Assembly: GCA_007449985.2 (NCBI GenBank)
Contig: VIIQ02000574.1
Coordinates: forward strand, 930,001 to 994,000
Source of the DNA: Desmodesmus armatus
Lineage: Eukaryota > Chlorophyta > Chlorophyceae > Sphaeropleales > Scenedesmaceae
Direction: 5' to 3'
DNA length: 64,000 nt
The notes under the pieces: generated by a model
Databases searched by the model: none
The model's input: the letters and a program-made list of their open reading frames with translations, nothing else
What the model was told of the DNA's origin: nothing
Translations under genes and position numbers: made by a program
Part shown: piece after piece, positions 26,104 to 38,400 of the stretch
How the letters are laid out: each line of letters opens with the position of its first letter
Numbering within the stretch: the stretch's first letter is position 1

Positions 26104-29100
26104 CTACTTGGCTGAGGGTCCCACCAGGGCCTTCAGGGCATCTGTCAGGAACTTGACCGCCCCCGACACATCATCATGGTTAAGGCTCGACACAGCAAAC
26201 TTGGCGCACTTTTGCGCCTCGGACATTGCAGATGCCGAGGGCCGACACGCACCAGCAGCTGCTGCCTGCACGGCTGCATCCAACGCTGCTGCTGCACCAG
26301 GCGACCAGCCAGCAGCAGCACCGCCAGCAGAAGATGCTGCTGCTAGAGTTGGGCGTGCAGCTGCTGCTGGTTGCTGCCGGGCAGCAGCCCCACCCCCATA
26401 CCCACCACTGCTGCCACCATACTGTGTGGGGTAGCCGCCTCCGCTGCTGCTGTAGGGGCTGGGGGCCTGGGGTGGTGCTGCTGGAGGTGGCTGGGGTGCT
26501 GTGTGGTGGGGCTGCTGGCGATAGCTGCCTGCTGGTGGTGCTGCATCCACCAAGGGGGGTGCACCTGGCAGTGAGGAGCCAGCACCAATGCCATGCAGCG
26601 CGGGGTAGGGACCTGCAGCAACACAGCCAGAGAGACACGCACACCTCAATGGCAACCTTGTTTTGGGGGTGGATGGGGGCTGACGGCCCACAGTTTTTGA
26701 GGTTTGTGTCTGACTTTACTCCACACCACAGGTCATGTGACAGGCCAACCCCGCATCGATGCACATGTGTGACGGAGCATAAGGAGCTGCAAGCCTCCCA
26801 TCATCCACACCACCAGGATTTTGGGGGTCATCATGGTGCTGCAAACTTGGCCAGGCTCCCATACGGCTTGCCAAGGCCTAGCTGTGTCCGCTCTGCTGAT
26901 CACATTGTGCTGTTGTTGCAGCTGACTTCAGCTGGCTGTGCATGTACCAGTTTGACAAAATACATATAAATCAACCAGCTCCCTAATCGGCTTGATGTCC
27001 TGGTTGTTTTGAGCGCCGTCCAATTGGTAATACCACGCACCTGCCGCGCCTCCTCCTGATGCTGCTGCCAGTGCGGGGTCTTGTGGCTGGGGTGTTGTGC
27101 CAGCATCCAGCCTCAGCTGTCCCCCAGCAGCCTCCAGGTTGCCGCCACCATCAAGCTGCAGTAGGTACCTCACAGGCCTTGGAGGGGGAGGGGGGTGAAA
27201 GGGCGGGGGGGGGGGGGGGTGACAGGGAGACACGTGAGTGAGACAAAGAAGACATGCAGGTACAACCCAGTCTCTGCAACTCACGCAGTACACAAGAAGC
27301 AGGCTGGGTGTGCAGGGTGTGCCTCATGTCTCCTAGTTTCCCTAGTGAGTATGTACATGGGAGCTGGTGCCACCCTGCACACTCAGCGAGGCGCCCTACC
27401 CCACAACAACCGCATTACACTTCCTTGACTGTCACACCATTCCACAATCTACTCCCCGCCTCCATGCACAGTGAGGATGTTCTGGGCGCTGTTGTGCTGC
27501 ATTATGTCGACACATAGTGTGCAACGTGTGCATGCACACAGCAATGTACTGGGTGGGGAGGTGGGGCACACAAGCCAGGCACCACTCACCAGGCTGCTGC
27601 CTGCACCGCAATGACGCTGGCATGTTGTGGGTGTTCACCCACTGCTGAGATGAACACAACCTCAGCACCACCATCCACAGCAGGGGCAAGGGAGCTGTCA
27701 GGGAACTCCTGGATTGAATCAGGTAAAGCCACCTGCAACAACCACCCACAGACATGTTTACTGAGGCTTAAGAGCGTGTCACTGATGACATCCACACACA
27801 AGCAGAGACAGCCCTACAATGCAGATCAGCAGCCACCGCTTTTCAATAGCCAAGTTGATGATGTTGCAAAACAAACACCCTGAGCAGCAACACCACACCA
27901 CATCTGGTCACAGCACTGTATTGTTGTGCCGTCGTTTACCCCCCCCCCTGCCCCCAGCCACCCACCCACCTTGTAGAGCGCCTGTCCCCCTGGCGCCCCG
28001 GCAGGGCTAACCATCTGGCCCACAGTGCCTTTCAGTGGTGCCTCGCCCCCACTGCCTGGCACCACCCAAACTGCTGAGCCAGGCCTGAAGCGGGGCCCTG
28101 CTGCTGCAGCAGCCTCAACCAGACCCACAGAGCCAGCGGGGGGGATGGTGCTGGGGGGCCGGGGCAGGCTGAGGAACTCTTCTGTAGAGGATATGGCACT
28201 ACCGCCCATGACGCCCGACACGTCTGCAGGCGGAACACACAAGATGTAGGGGCCCGCCGGGGGGGGGGGGGGCAGTGAGCTTGAGGGAGTGCACGACCAA
28301 GCGCAGAGTGCACCAGGACAGCCTGGCGAGCTTCAGGGGGAGCTGGTCCCACCAACTGGCTGTTGCATGCACAAAGCTGCAACGCTGTTCAGTAGGCAGG
28401 AGCTCTCTATAATGCACTGTAGTGGCTGCAACGTTCGCCAAGGAGTGAATGCAGCTGACGAGTGAAATTGAACTCCCCAGTGCTATTGCGAACTCCCCAG
28501 CAGCTGAAGTTGCAACTGATGGTAGACCGCACTCCCGGCTGTGTGCCTAAGGTTCTGCTTCTGCGCAATGACAAGCTTGCAGCACAGCTGTACTCCATGA
28601 CCGCAAGTCAACAGTTGCCACTTCCCCCTGGCCAGTTGTCACAGCACCCACCTGCTGCTGACACAGGCGGAGCCCCTGGCGGAGGCTGCTGGTGCTGCGG
28701 CTGCTGCTGCGGTGCATCCTCATACCCACCACCCGCCTCATAGGATGGCCCCGCAAACATATCCCCCCCAGCCCCCCCTGCAGAGCTGCCTGCTGCTGCC
28801 CCGGCCATGGCTGCGCCCATGTCTGCAGGCTCAGGGGGTGGCAGTGGTGGGCGGCCCTCCCTGAGGGCCTTGCGCAGCTCTGCTGCCCTCCACAATGCGT
28901 ATCGTGCCTTCTCAGCTGCCTCTGGCTCCTCATACTCCAACTCCTTGCCTTGGTCTAGGAACTGCTCAAGGACCTGGGGGGGGGGGAGCAGTGGTGACAA
29001 CAACGACGACAAGGCAAGGGTGTGAGGAAAGGTGGCAACATGGACCACCTGTGCAGTGATGTTTGTTTGAGAAGGGCTATGTGCATGTGCACAGCCAGGC

Positions 29101-29960
29101 AGCATATCAGACCGGTTGAAACTGCTGCTGTTGGTGTAGGAGCAGTGGTAGCCGGGCGCTTGGCCCGCCATCCCTGCAGCCACACTGCATGTATGAAATG
29201 CACATGGCAAGCATTTGCTGACAAGACTGCAGTCAGGTTTGTAGGCGGTGCTTGCCTGCAGGAATATGGCGGCTGCGTAGAAGCATTTTGCTGTGTTGAT
29301 GTCAGCCCGCTTGGCCCTGTCCAGCTTGTCTGCTCTGCTGAAGACTGTGAGTGCAAAGTTCTTGCAGTACTCCTTGTCTGATGCCTCGTTGGGCTGCACC
29401 TTGGGCTTGTCCTTCTCACACTGGTCAAACAGGGCCTTGATCAGACCACGGATGGGCTCAGCAGGCTGAGGCAGCTCAAGGGCCTGCAGCAGGGTTTGTG
29501 AGTGGGCGTGTGTGTGGGGGGGGGGGGGGAGAGGGGGGGGGCTTGGACTTGGTTCTCAGCAGCAGCACCAACAATGCAGGCCTGGCTGGCAGCTCAGAGC
29601 AGTCGCTTTGCAAGCAGATCAGCAGACATGCCGTGTTATGAGCACTCCACATCTTCTTTCCAGTTTGGCATGATGCGGCAGGGTGCATGCACTTCCGGGG
29701 GCAATATGCATGCACAGTCAGGTGCACAGCATGCCAGCTCACCCTCTTGAGGGCAAACAGCCTGCAGTAGTACGCCACTCGTGGCTCCATGGCTTCAATT
29801 TCAGTCGCCCTCTGCACACAAAGCCAAAGCTTGAGACACAGCCATGCATGCACAGGCCACTGCCCGGTGACGCTCTTGACCAGCAGAACGCTCTGCCTAG
29901 AGATGCTACCTGCAGGATGGGCAGCAGGGCCTTCTTTTGCTCCTCCAGGTCTGACGCCAT
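26104..29960 (-). CDS. VTA1: VTA1/LIP5, positive regulator of the VPS4 ATPase (ESCRT-III disassembly)
   Basis: Cytosolic factor that binds ESCRT-III through tandem MIT modules and stimulates VPS4 in multivesicular-body sorting. Exons: 29960-29910, 29811-29743, 29483-29256, 28973-28652, 28223-27970, 27732-27590, 27177-27041, 26612-26104, giving 570 residues in unbroken phase. The N-terminus (MASDLEEQKKALLPILQ, EPRVAYYCRLFALKR, ALELPQPAEPIRGLIKALFDQ, LTVFSRADKLDRAKR, NTAKCFYAAAIFLQ) matches the VTA1 MIT-like region. The C-terminus (AQKCAKFAVSSLNHDDVSGA to TDALKALVG) matches the VPS4-binding dimer domain. Between them is a long Pro/Gly/Gln-rich linker holding a compact segment, FRPGSAVWVVPG through KGTVGQMVSP to ALYKVALPDS, that looks like an SH3-type barrel and is not part of VTA1 as I know it. 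The intron after exon 3 uses a GC donor (CAG|GCAAGC). It is longer than yeast or human VTA1 because of the linker. Confidence 0.9.
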
Positions 29961-30279
29961 GCTGTGTCAGTGATCGCTGCCTCCTGGTACAGTGTCTGTT
30001 CTGCTCTGCTCTCTCACGACACACAATGCACAGTCACCTGCCTAGATCAGCTGCAGCTGCAGGTGCGACCAACCGAAGCACCGAACCTGGGGGTGAATGA
30101 GAAAGTTCTTGTTACTCGGTGCGAAGTGGGCTTGCTTGCTTGTCAGCCAACTCGCTTGTATCGGCCTGGTCCCTCTTGCACGCTTGATCTGATTTGAAAT
30201 TCCCCCGCTGTTGCTGTCGAGAGCTCTGTCGTGGCCGCATCCTTCTGTGATCAGCCCAACTCAGAGCACATCTTGAACG
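29961..30279. promoter_or_regulatory. short intergenic region between divergent VTA1 and NAA40
   Basis: The two start codons are 319 bp apart and point away from each other, so both promoters must fit here or overlap. No TATA-like box is obvious. Confidence 0.5.
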
Positions 30280-32079
30280 ATGCCAACCACAGCAGCAGCT
30301 GAAAAGAAGCGGCAGCAGAAGAGCAAGCAGAAGCAGGTCTGCTGAGGTCACCAGCTGGGCCTGCAGGCCCATATGTGATCACTGCCTGCTTGCCACAGCA
30401 GATGCTGACGTGTCCAACTCTTTATCACAGCTGACAGAGGCCCTTCAAGGAGTTCAACAGACTGTCAAGCACGCGAGCCAGGTGGGAGCTGCTGGCCAGG
30501 TCCTATGACACTTGATGCACCTTCCTGAACAATGTGATTGCAAGGGAGGGGGCTTGCACCACCACTTTCTGCAATGCAGGAGGAACACATCTTGCAGCAG
30601 TTTCCGGTCTTCACCAGTTACAGCAAAGGCAACTTCAGTGGCAGTGTCAGCTTCCAGCATGCAGCGCAGCTGTCAGAGGACCAGAAGACAGCGATCTGGG
30701 GCATCTTTGAGGCCAACATGAAAGACGTGTACAGCAGAGACGATCAGAAGTGGAACCCAAAGGAGAAGCGCAGAGAGCTGTTTGATGTAAGTCGAGTGCT
30801 GGAACTGTTCACCGTCAAGGTTGTCTGTGTGTTGGGTGGGGCGGGGGGGGGGGGGGGGGGGGGGGCTTGCTTCAGGTGCCTGGGCAGTTTCAGTGCCATT
30901 ACCTTTTGAACCCAGCCGTAAAGCAAATGTGCACGAGTGTTCATGGTAGTGTGCTGACACTACCTGTGATCTGCATCTACCCGCCCTGTCTATTGTGCCA
31001 TGCCGCCCAGCAGCACATCTGCAACATCATGCAACTTGTGGCAGCTGTTGCAGGTTGCAGCTGCCTGATATTCTTTGCTTCATGCAAGCCGTGCATTGGC
31101 TGCCTTGCAGGAAGAAGCTCGCTACTTCCTGGTGACCGGGGCTGACGGCCAGTTGGTCGCCTACACGCACTTCAGGCAAGCAGGCAGCAGGCAGGCAGTG
31201 GTGATGCGGCGGTGCTCTTTTTGCAGATGCTGGCCTGTTGGGTGTGCTGGGCAGGAGCAGCCTGCCGTGCCCATGTGACCGTCTTTATCCCAGCATGCAT
31301 GTGTGTAGCAGCGCGAGGCTGCCGCTTACTGGTCAGCCCACCTGACATGCCTCCAGTGAGTGATAGGCATGCCTGAATCCTGCAGTGGCTGTCCTGTGGC
31401 TGGTGCTTGGATTATGATCATGCTTGACCTGGCCTGCTGTGCAGGTTTGAGGTGGAGGAGAACCTGCTAGCAGAGGAGGAGATGGAGCGACTCACCCTGG
31501 CCCGCTATGATCCTGTGATCTACTGCTATGAGCTGCAGCTGCACCCCAGCGTGCACCGTAAGGGCCTGGGCAAGCGGCTGATGCAGATGCTGGAGCTCGT
31601 GGTGAGCTGGTGGGAAGGGCGCAGCTACATGAGTGCCACTGGGTACAGCAGCAGTGCATGTGCATGGAAGTGCAGCAAGTGATGGCCTTGTTGGTTGGTA
31701 TAAATCTGCTGGTGGAGCTGGGCAGAACACTCCACACTTGGCCTGTGATCATGACTTGGCAGCCACAGCAAAACCAGCTGGGCTGCAGGGCCTAGAGCAA
31801 GCAATCTCACCCCGACGGCAGCACCCCTGGATGTTGTAACCTCCTTGACTTCACCCGGCTGCGTGTGCACCGGTCTTCCTCCTGCCCCTGCAGGCTCTCA
31901 AGTACGGCATGCACATGGTGCTGCTGACTGTGCAGAAGAGCAACGTGGCGGCTGGCAGCTTTTACACTGCCCTGGGTTACAAGCAGCACCCCAGCTGTCC
32001 AGAGCGCAACGGCTTTGCTGACTTTGATGACGTTGACCCCGGGCACCGCATCATGTTCAAGGACTTGCGTCGCAAGTGA
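30280..32079 (+). CDS. NAA40: N-alpha-acetyltransferase 40 (NatD), histone H4/H2A N-terminal acetylation
   Basis: GNAT enzyme that acetylates the alpha-amino group of the N-terminal Ser of histones H4 and H2A. Exons: 30280-30336, 30431-30481, 30580-30786, 31111-31175, 31445-31601, 31894-32079; 240 residues, phases consistent. A Lys-rich start (EKKRQQKSKQKQ) resembles the basic N-terminus of NatD. Then come FPVFTSYSKGNFS, TAIWGIFEANMKDVY, VAYTHFRFEVE, YCYELQLHPSVHRKGLGKRL (with the acetyl-CoA-binding R-K-G-L-G loop) and MVLLTVQKSNVAAGSFYTALGY. An acidic insert of about 17 residues (ENLLAEEEMERLTLARYDP region) separates two strands that are adjacent in the human enzyme. Intron 4 has a GC donor (TTCAG|GCAAGC). 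The gene is convergent with the dynein gene. Confidence 0.92.
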
Positions 32080-32210
32080 TGTGACTGTTGTGACTGTTTG
32101 GTGAAACATGACAATGCTGCTGCTGCTGCTGGTGTGCTGATTGGTTAGGGGTTCATTATCGCTGTGCTCAGGCTGTGCTGATTGCATGTCTGTTGTGCAC
32201 CTCTGAACAG

Positions 32211-32215
32211 TGTAA
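32211..32215 (+). promoter_or_regulatory. polyadenylation signal TGTAA of NAA40
   Basis: TGTAA 132 bp downstream of the NAA40 stop, the expected algal polyadenylation motif and distance. Confidence 0.55.
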
Positions 32216-32303
32216 CTTGATGCCGTTGGCATTGCTGACGACCAAAGCTTCGGCAGGCCAAACAGACTGTGCATGCAAACAAAACCTCATCACACTTCAA
32301 TGG

Positions 32304-32308
32304 TTACA
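32304..32308 (-). promoter_or_regulatory. polyadenylation signal TGTAA of the dynein gene
   Basis: Plus-strand TTACA reads TGTAA on the minus strand, 134 bp past the dynein stop at 32442. It lies beyond the NAA40 signal, so the two 3' UTRs come within about 90 bp of each other. Confidence 0.55.
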
Positions 32309-32441
32309 AAGGCACCACTCTGACCTTCCTGACAGCCACCATGTGCTGGATGTCATTGAAAAGCAAAGCAACAACCGCACTAACTGCAGTACAGCGTTCC
32401 TGGCACGAAACAATCTTCAAGAGTACAAGTCACATCCCAGC

Positions 32442-35400
32442 TCAGGCTGCCAGGTCATCCTGCAGCAGGACAGCAACTGAGGCCAAAACCCACTTCTGCG
32501 CTGGCTCCGCTGTTTTCAGTGTGAAGTTGCTGACAGCAGGCGAGTACACGTTGGCACGCTGCATGTTGGTGTACACAGGGCACTCGTAGTAGCCTGCCAG
32601 GCTGTACTCCTGTGTGGTGACTGGTTTGACCTGGATGACGGGCAAGGCCTGGCGCAGCTCGTTGGGTGCAGCATCCTTCAGCACACCCTCCTCCTTGTCC
32701 CACCTGCAGGCAGGTTGTGCACAAATGTCATCAAGTCAGCCGCATGTTGCAGGCTCACAAGTTGCATCAGCGCACCCCGTGGCATCGCAGCTTCAAGCTG
32801 CGCATATGTGTGGCAGGCTCACTGCCAAGGAGCTGAGCAAAGTGAAACCAACCCACGACATACCTTGCTCCCTCCAGAACACAGCCATGAATGTAGCAGC
32901 CCAGGGGTGCTGGCTCGGTCACTTGCTCCACGGTCTTGTTTGTGACCTCGGTGGTGAACATCATCACGTCCAGGGGCAGCTTGTTGGCACGTGCGTAGGT
33001 TTGGATCACCTGCGCATAACATAGGCCAAAGTTACAGCCACTGCCTGCAACATCCATTGTATTTCTACATGAGGTGCAGGGACAATTGGCCCCCGGGGCC
33101 AAATCCACTATGCTACGATGCAACAATCTGATGCCCCATCAGACTACCAGCGGCATGCCATGCAACTGCTGCTGAGGATGCCGGTGCCAGCAACAAAAGC
33201 GCTCACCGCAGTGAGGAAGGCCTTGGGGTTGAACAGCCCGCTGAGCCAGACGCTGTGCGGTGTGGTCAGGCTGCCTGAGGTCCACGCTGCCAGCTGCTCA
33301 TAGCGGTGCAGCACGTCCTGGTACCACACTGACAAGCTGTACACCTCCTGGATGCGTGTGCTCATCACTGACATCCACAGAGCAGGTACCTGCACAGCAC
33401 CCGCAAACAAAGTAGGCAGTGAGCAACATATGGTGTGTCCACACATGCTGCAGAGGCACAGCGTAGATCCAGAGCTCTGGCAACATGCATTTTCTCTCGT
33501 CTTGAGCAAGCTGCACAATGGTATTAAGATTGTGTGGTTGCGTGCAAGTGGCTCACCGTGTTGGTGGCAATGCCACGTGCCAGTGCCTCCATCTTGTCAC
33601 TCATGTTCAGTGCCCCATCCAGGCCTAACTGCAGCTCCTCCATGGAGCGCTTCAGCTCCACCAGCAGGGTGTTCATGCGGGTGGCCTGCCACACAAGCAA
33701 CACAGCAGAGCACGTGGCAGTCAGACAAGCGGCAGCAGGTGCAATCAAATGGCAAGCCCACACACTGCCCTGCAGTCCCATGCCCAGCAGGCCAGCATTT
33801 GTTTATTGCCGTGCCAACCACAAGCCGCCCCCACCTCCTGCAGGGCCACCACCACGTATGGTGTCCTGTCCTGGATGCGGCCTTCAATGTCCAGCATGAC
33901 GAATGGCTCTGGCAACCGCTCCAAGTAATCTTGCAAGGCGGCGCGCACAGCTCCCTCTCCACCACCTCCACCAACCGTTGCACCTGCAATTGAAGAAACA
34001 CACCCTCATGATGATCAGCACCATGCTGCAACCTGATGTGAATGGTGTACATGTAACATGGTGGCTGATGCAGCTGACGTTGTTTTTGTATGGTTAGACA
34101 GTTCAGACACCGCCTCACTACCCCCCCCCCCTACTACACAGCATGCGCACCTGTGGCTCCACCACTAACTTCGGTGATGGTCTTGAACAGTGTCTCCCCC
34201 AGGGATGTTGACAGCAGCACGCCGGCATTGGGGTGCATGCCATACATAACAGGGCTCTCAGCAGGCAGGGCAGTCTCAATGTACTCAGTGAGACCATCAA
34301 AGCTGCTGGGCAAAGGTGCCTGGAAGCCAGGCGCAAGCTGCAGGGCAGGTGCAGCCCAGCTTGCAGGGTCATCCAGCCTGCCACCTGGGAGGATGTCTGG
34401 CCGGATCAGCTCCTGCAGACATGGCGCAGAGACACAGGTACTCTTACATCCCCAAAAAGGCAGCTCCCACACCATCCTGATGCGTGCATGAGTCAGCTTC
34501 ACCAGCAATTGACATGCGTTCATAATGCAATGTGTGATGCACACCCGCCATAGGGGCGGCTCAAGACCTTGACCCTGTTTGTCAACAGTTTAGCAGCCCA
34601 CCTGAAGGTATGTCATGCAGCAGCGGCGGTCCATGCCGTCTGTGATGTGACCTCCGTAGAAGATCTGTCAAGGATAGGCAGCAAGACACGGTGGGAAAGC
34701 AAAGACATCAGCACCGCCAGTGGAGCACCAGTAGGTGCTTCTTTCAGTGATGCTGACGCACATGTCATGGCGATCATCAATAGCATGATGTCTCACGGTG
34801 CAGCTGACGCTGTTTGTGTGGTGGCTGATGCACAGCCATCGTCAAGCACACACCTCGCCAAACATGTAGCGCAGGTCATCCCAAGGCACAGACTCGTATG
34901 CTTCCAGGTAGTTGAGCAGCACATCCCCGCACGTGGTGAGGTCACCCGTGTTGAAAGAGTAGCCTCTGCAGAAGCCCATACCACTGCCACTGCCTGCACG
35001 TACAAGCAACAGCTGTCAGCCCAACAGAAAATCATGTGGGATACCGTGGCAGGGCAACGCAAGGGTGGCCGTGCGGCCAGGAAGCGAATGCGCGGCAGCA
35101 GCCTGCCCACTGCTGGTTGCAGTCACCACGGCAGACCAGCACCTAACGCCCAAGCCACACCACACTTGCAAGCGGTCAGCACTGCGCACCTGTGCCAATG
35201 CCTGTGCCGAACTTCTTGCGGCCCAGCAGCAGAGAGTGGTAGAAGCACAGCCCAAACAGAATGCTCTTGTAAGCTGTGCGTTTGGTGGCAGTGCTTAGGC
35301 GATCCTCTGCTTCTGGTGTGAAGGCTGCAAATGCCCTGCGCATGTTGGACTTCATGTCGCTCGGTGGCTCGTTGGACACCTTGATGCACATCTGCAGGAT

Positions 35401-38400
35401 GGATTCTGGGATGATCTTGGCCTGCATGCAGCACACACATGGACAGTGGCAAACTAGCGGCCGCAACACCGGCTTACGCCGGACCAACCCCCGCACTGTG
35501 CTCACGGCCAGCAGCACCGTGCATTGCTTGCATGTGCGCATTCAACAAAATGGCTGCAGATGGGATGTGCAGAAGGAGACGGCAGACATCTGAACCAGCA
35601 GCGAACACACAGCCCCACCTGTGGTGCACCGTTGATGGGCTCTGCACTGAAGAAGCACTGGAAGCCTGGATGGGCAGACTCTGCAGCAGTCTCCAATTTG
35701 CGCTCCAGCCTTGGAATCCAGCCCTGCATCAAGTGCAGGTTGTCCAAGAAGACCCAGCCACCCTGGGCAATGCACCTGCAACAACAAGAAAACATTTCTA
35801 CGTTGTAACCAGAAAGCTTGGTGCGTCGGCATGCAATGCCATTGCGTGCTCAACAAGCATGAGAAGCAGGTCTCCAAGTAGTTGCGACATGGGCGGCAAC
35901 TGCCATTCACGTGTCAAGTTGGTGCTACCTGTCAAGGACGGCTTCTGCCGGCCCCTCCTGTCCCTGTCCCATGGAGATGAGCGTGAGGTCGCCGCTCTCC
36001 ACAGTCTTGCCCAGCTTGCGTGCGTACTCCTCAATGTCCTTGGACGGTGAGTAGCCAGGGAACAGGATGAAGAAGATGGGTGTGGCACTGCAGGAAGGAC
36101 ACACACATACACACAGCACAGTGGTGATGGTGCAGTCGTCTCCACACAACTGCCTGCACGACGAAGGATGCCGCCAACCATCTTGATGGTAGCCTCATGC
36201 AGCATTCCTTGGCATCAGACAGACAAACTCCAAGCCAAGCCGACGCTTGACAGCGCACCTGCTGCTCTCAGCCAGCACTGCTGCCGGGCTGAATGCCTCC
36301 TGGTTGACGTAGCGTGCGCCCATTGCTGACTCGCAGAAATGCTGCAGGGCCATGGCGACTCGATCAGGCCGCAGAGCCCGCAGCAGCAGCAGCTGTTTGA
36401 ACTCAGACATACGGCTCCAGTCACCCGGCATGGGGGCTTGTCCGCGCCCCTCGCTGTTGCACCAGGTGTACCACTCATCAGAATTCTTTTCCATGTCCTT
36501 GGCCAGGTGGCCGAAACCTGAAATGCACCAGCCCACACGCACATGTTGCCAGCCTGATGTACTTACAGGCCCTTCAAGAAGTGCCAGGATGTCTGCAGGC
36601 CTTGTCACTGTTGCTAGGTGACCATTACCCCGCTGTCCAACACAAATTGGCAAACACTGAAATGGCTCAGCTCACCTGGCACCGCCGTCAAGGCATCCAC
36701 AGCCGCCCACTGTCCTTCACTCATCCACCTGCATAACACAGGGCAGACATCTACATCAGCCTGCCGATGCTGCAGCTGACGCTGAGTGTGCGGCCAACAT
36801 GTGGCTTTCACACAGCAGCAGAGCGCTGTTTGTGCAAAGCTAGCTTGTGCAGTGGGTACACAGCAACAGTCAACCCTATGGCATCGTGCTGCCAATGCCA
36901 AGACACCTCAAGCCTGACCCCCACCTGCTCAGGTCATCTGTCACTGGTGGTGGTGCAGCGCTGCGTGCGCCCTTGCAGAGCGCCTCATACTCAACCAGAT
37001 CAATGCTGCCACTGCGCAGCAGGATCTGGAAGGTCAACAGTGTCAGGACGATGAGCTTGTCACGGTCGAACAGGCCCCTGCGGGTATAGTTGAAGACCGT
37101 GTAGGTACATGTGTCGAGCAAGGCCACAATACGGGCCTCAAGCTGCTCAGGGGTCATCGCCATCGTCTCCTCCACCTCTGTGGCCTCAGCAGATAGAATG
37201 CCTGTGGTCAAACAAGCAAGCAATGGCCAGCGTGATTCGCCCAGTTACAGCAGGCGTGACGCGCAAGACGCCAAAACAAGGACAGAGTGGCCACAAATCT
37301 ATGCACTGCGTTCTTGTGGTATCCCATACAGCTGTATGAGGAATGCAGAGGCAGTCCACAGGCATGCGCACTGCAGCCTGACCCCAATTCTGTGCACCCA
37401 ACCTTACCTGGAGTCCCTGGGGTTGGGGGGACGGTGCCAGGGGTTGGAGGCACGGTGCCAGGGGTGGGCGGCACAGTCGGGCAGTGTGCAGAGGCGCGCT
37501 TGCTGCCAGGAGTGCTGCTGGGCTGGCTGGCAGGCACCGCACCAGTGGTTGAGCTCTGACGCTTGGCTTTGCGAATGACCTCCTCGTAGTCCTGGGCATT
37601 GCCCGACACACGCTTCTGCAGCTCACGCAGAGTCACTTGCTCCTCGCGCTTCTTGCGGCCGCCTGGGGCTAGATCCAGACCCCTCGCAAATACCACGACA
37701 AATGCGTTCAAGCTGCAGGCACAAACATACAGACACAATGTGATCGGTCAAGAGTCACCATACATTGGTGCTTTTATACAACATGACGTCCAAGCAAAAT
37801 AGCTATTGCATCGAAGCAAAGTGCTTATGCCGCAGGCACAACCAGAGTTGCAGGGCCTGGTACAGTCACCGATATGAAGTTGCCACCATTTCCAACACAC
37901 CTGTACTGGTAGAATGCGTGAATCTTGTTGAGACTGTTGAGTAGGAAGAAGAGCATTGCGCCGCGTTCTGCAACAGGCCTGCAAGACAACAGCGGTTCAT
38001 CTTTTTAGTCAGGGGTATCCATAGCGGTTCAGTAGGGCGAAGCTGGCGACGACAAGCCTGCTGTCAGCTGCTGTGGTGCACTGCTCTACTGACAGGCAAA
38101 CACCACGTGGTGGTGGTGGTGGTGTCCACATCATATGTAACAGCAGCATCTGGCGGCACACCTGTACTTGTTTCGGCTGTCGTTGATCGCAATCTCTGTC
38201 TCAGCCGCCTCTGCAACCTTCTCCCCAATCTCAATCGCCAGCAGCTTGGAGGCCTCCAGCGACTCAATGAGAGGCACATCCTCTGCAAAGATGCAACACA
38301 CACATTCATTGATTGGTTGATTGATTCAACACACACACAATCGAGTGCACGCCAACAGACAGAGTCTTTGTATGGCAGCCACGCGGCATTGGGCGTACCT

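Noticed and set aside
25706..26434. 242-residue plus-strand frame
   Set aside because: Its second half is antisense to the VTA1 C-terminal exon, and its first half has no homology cue.
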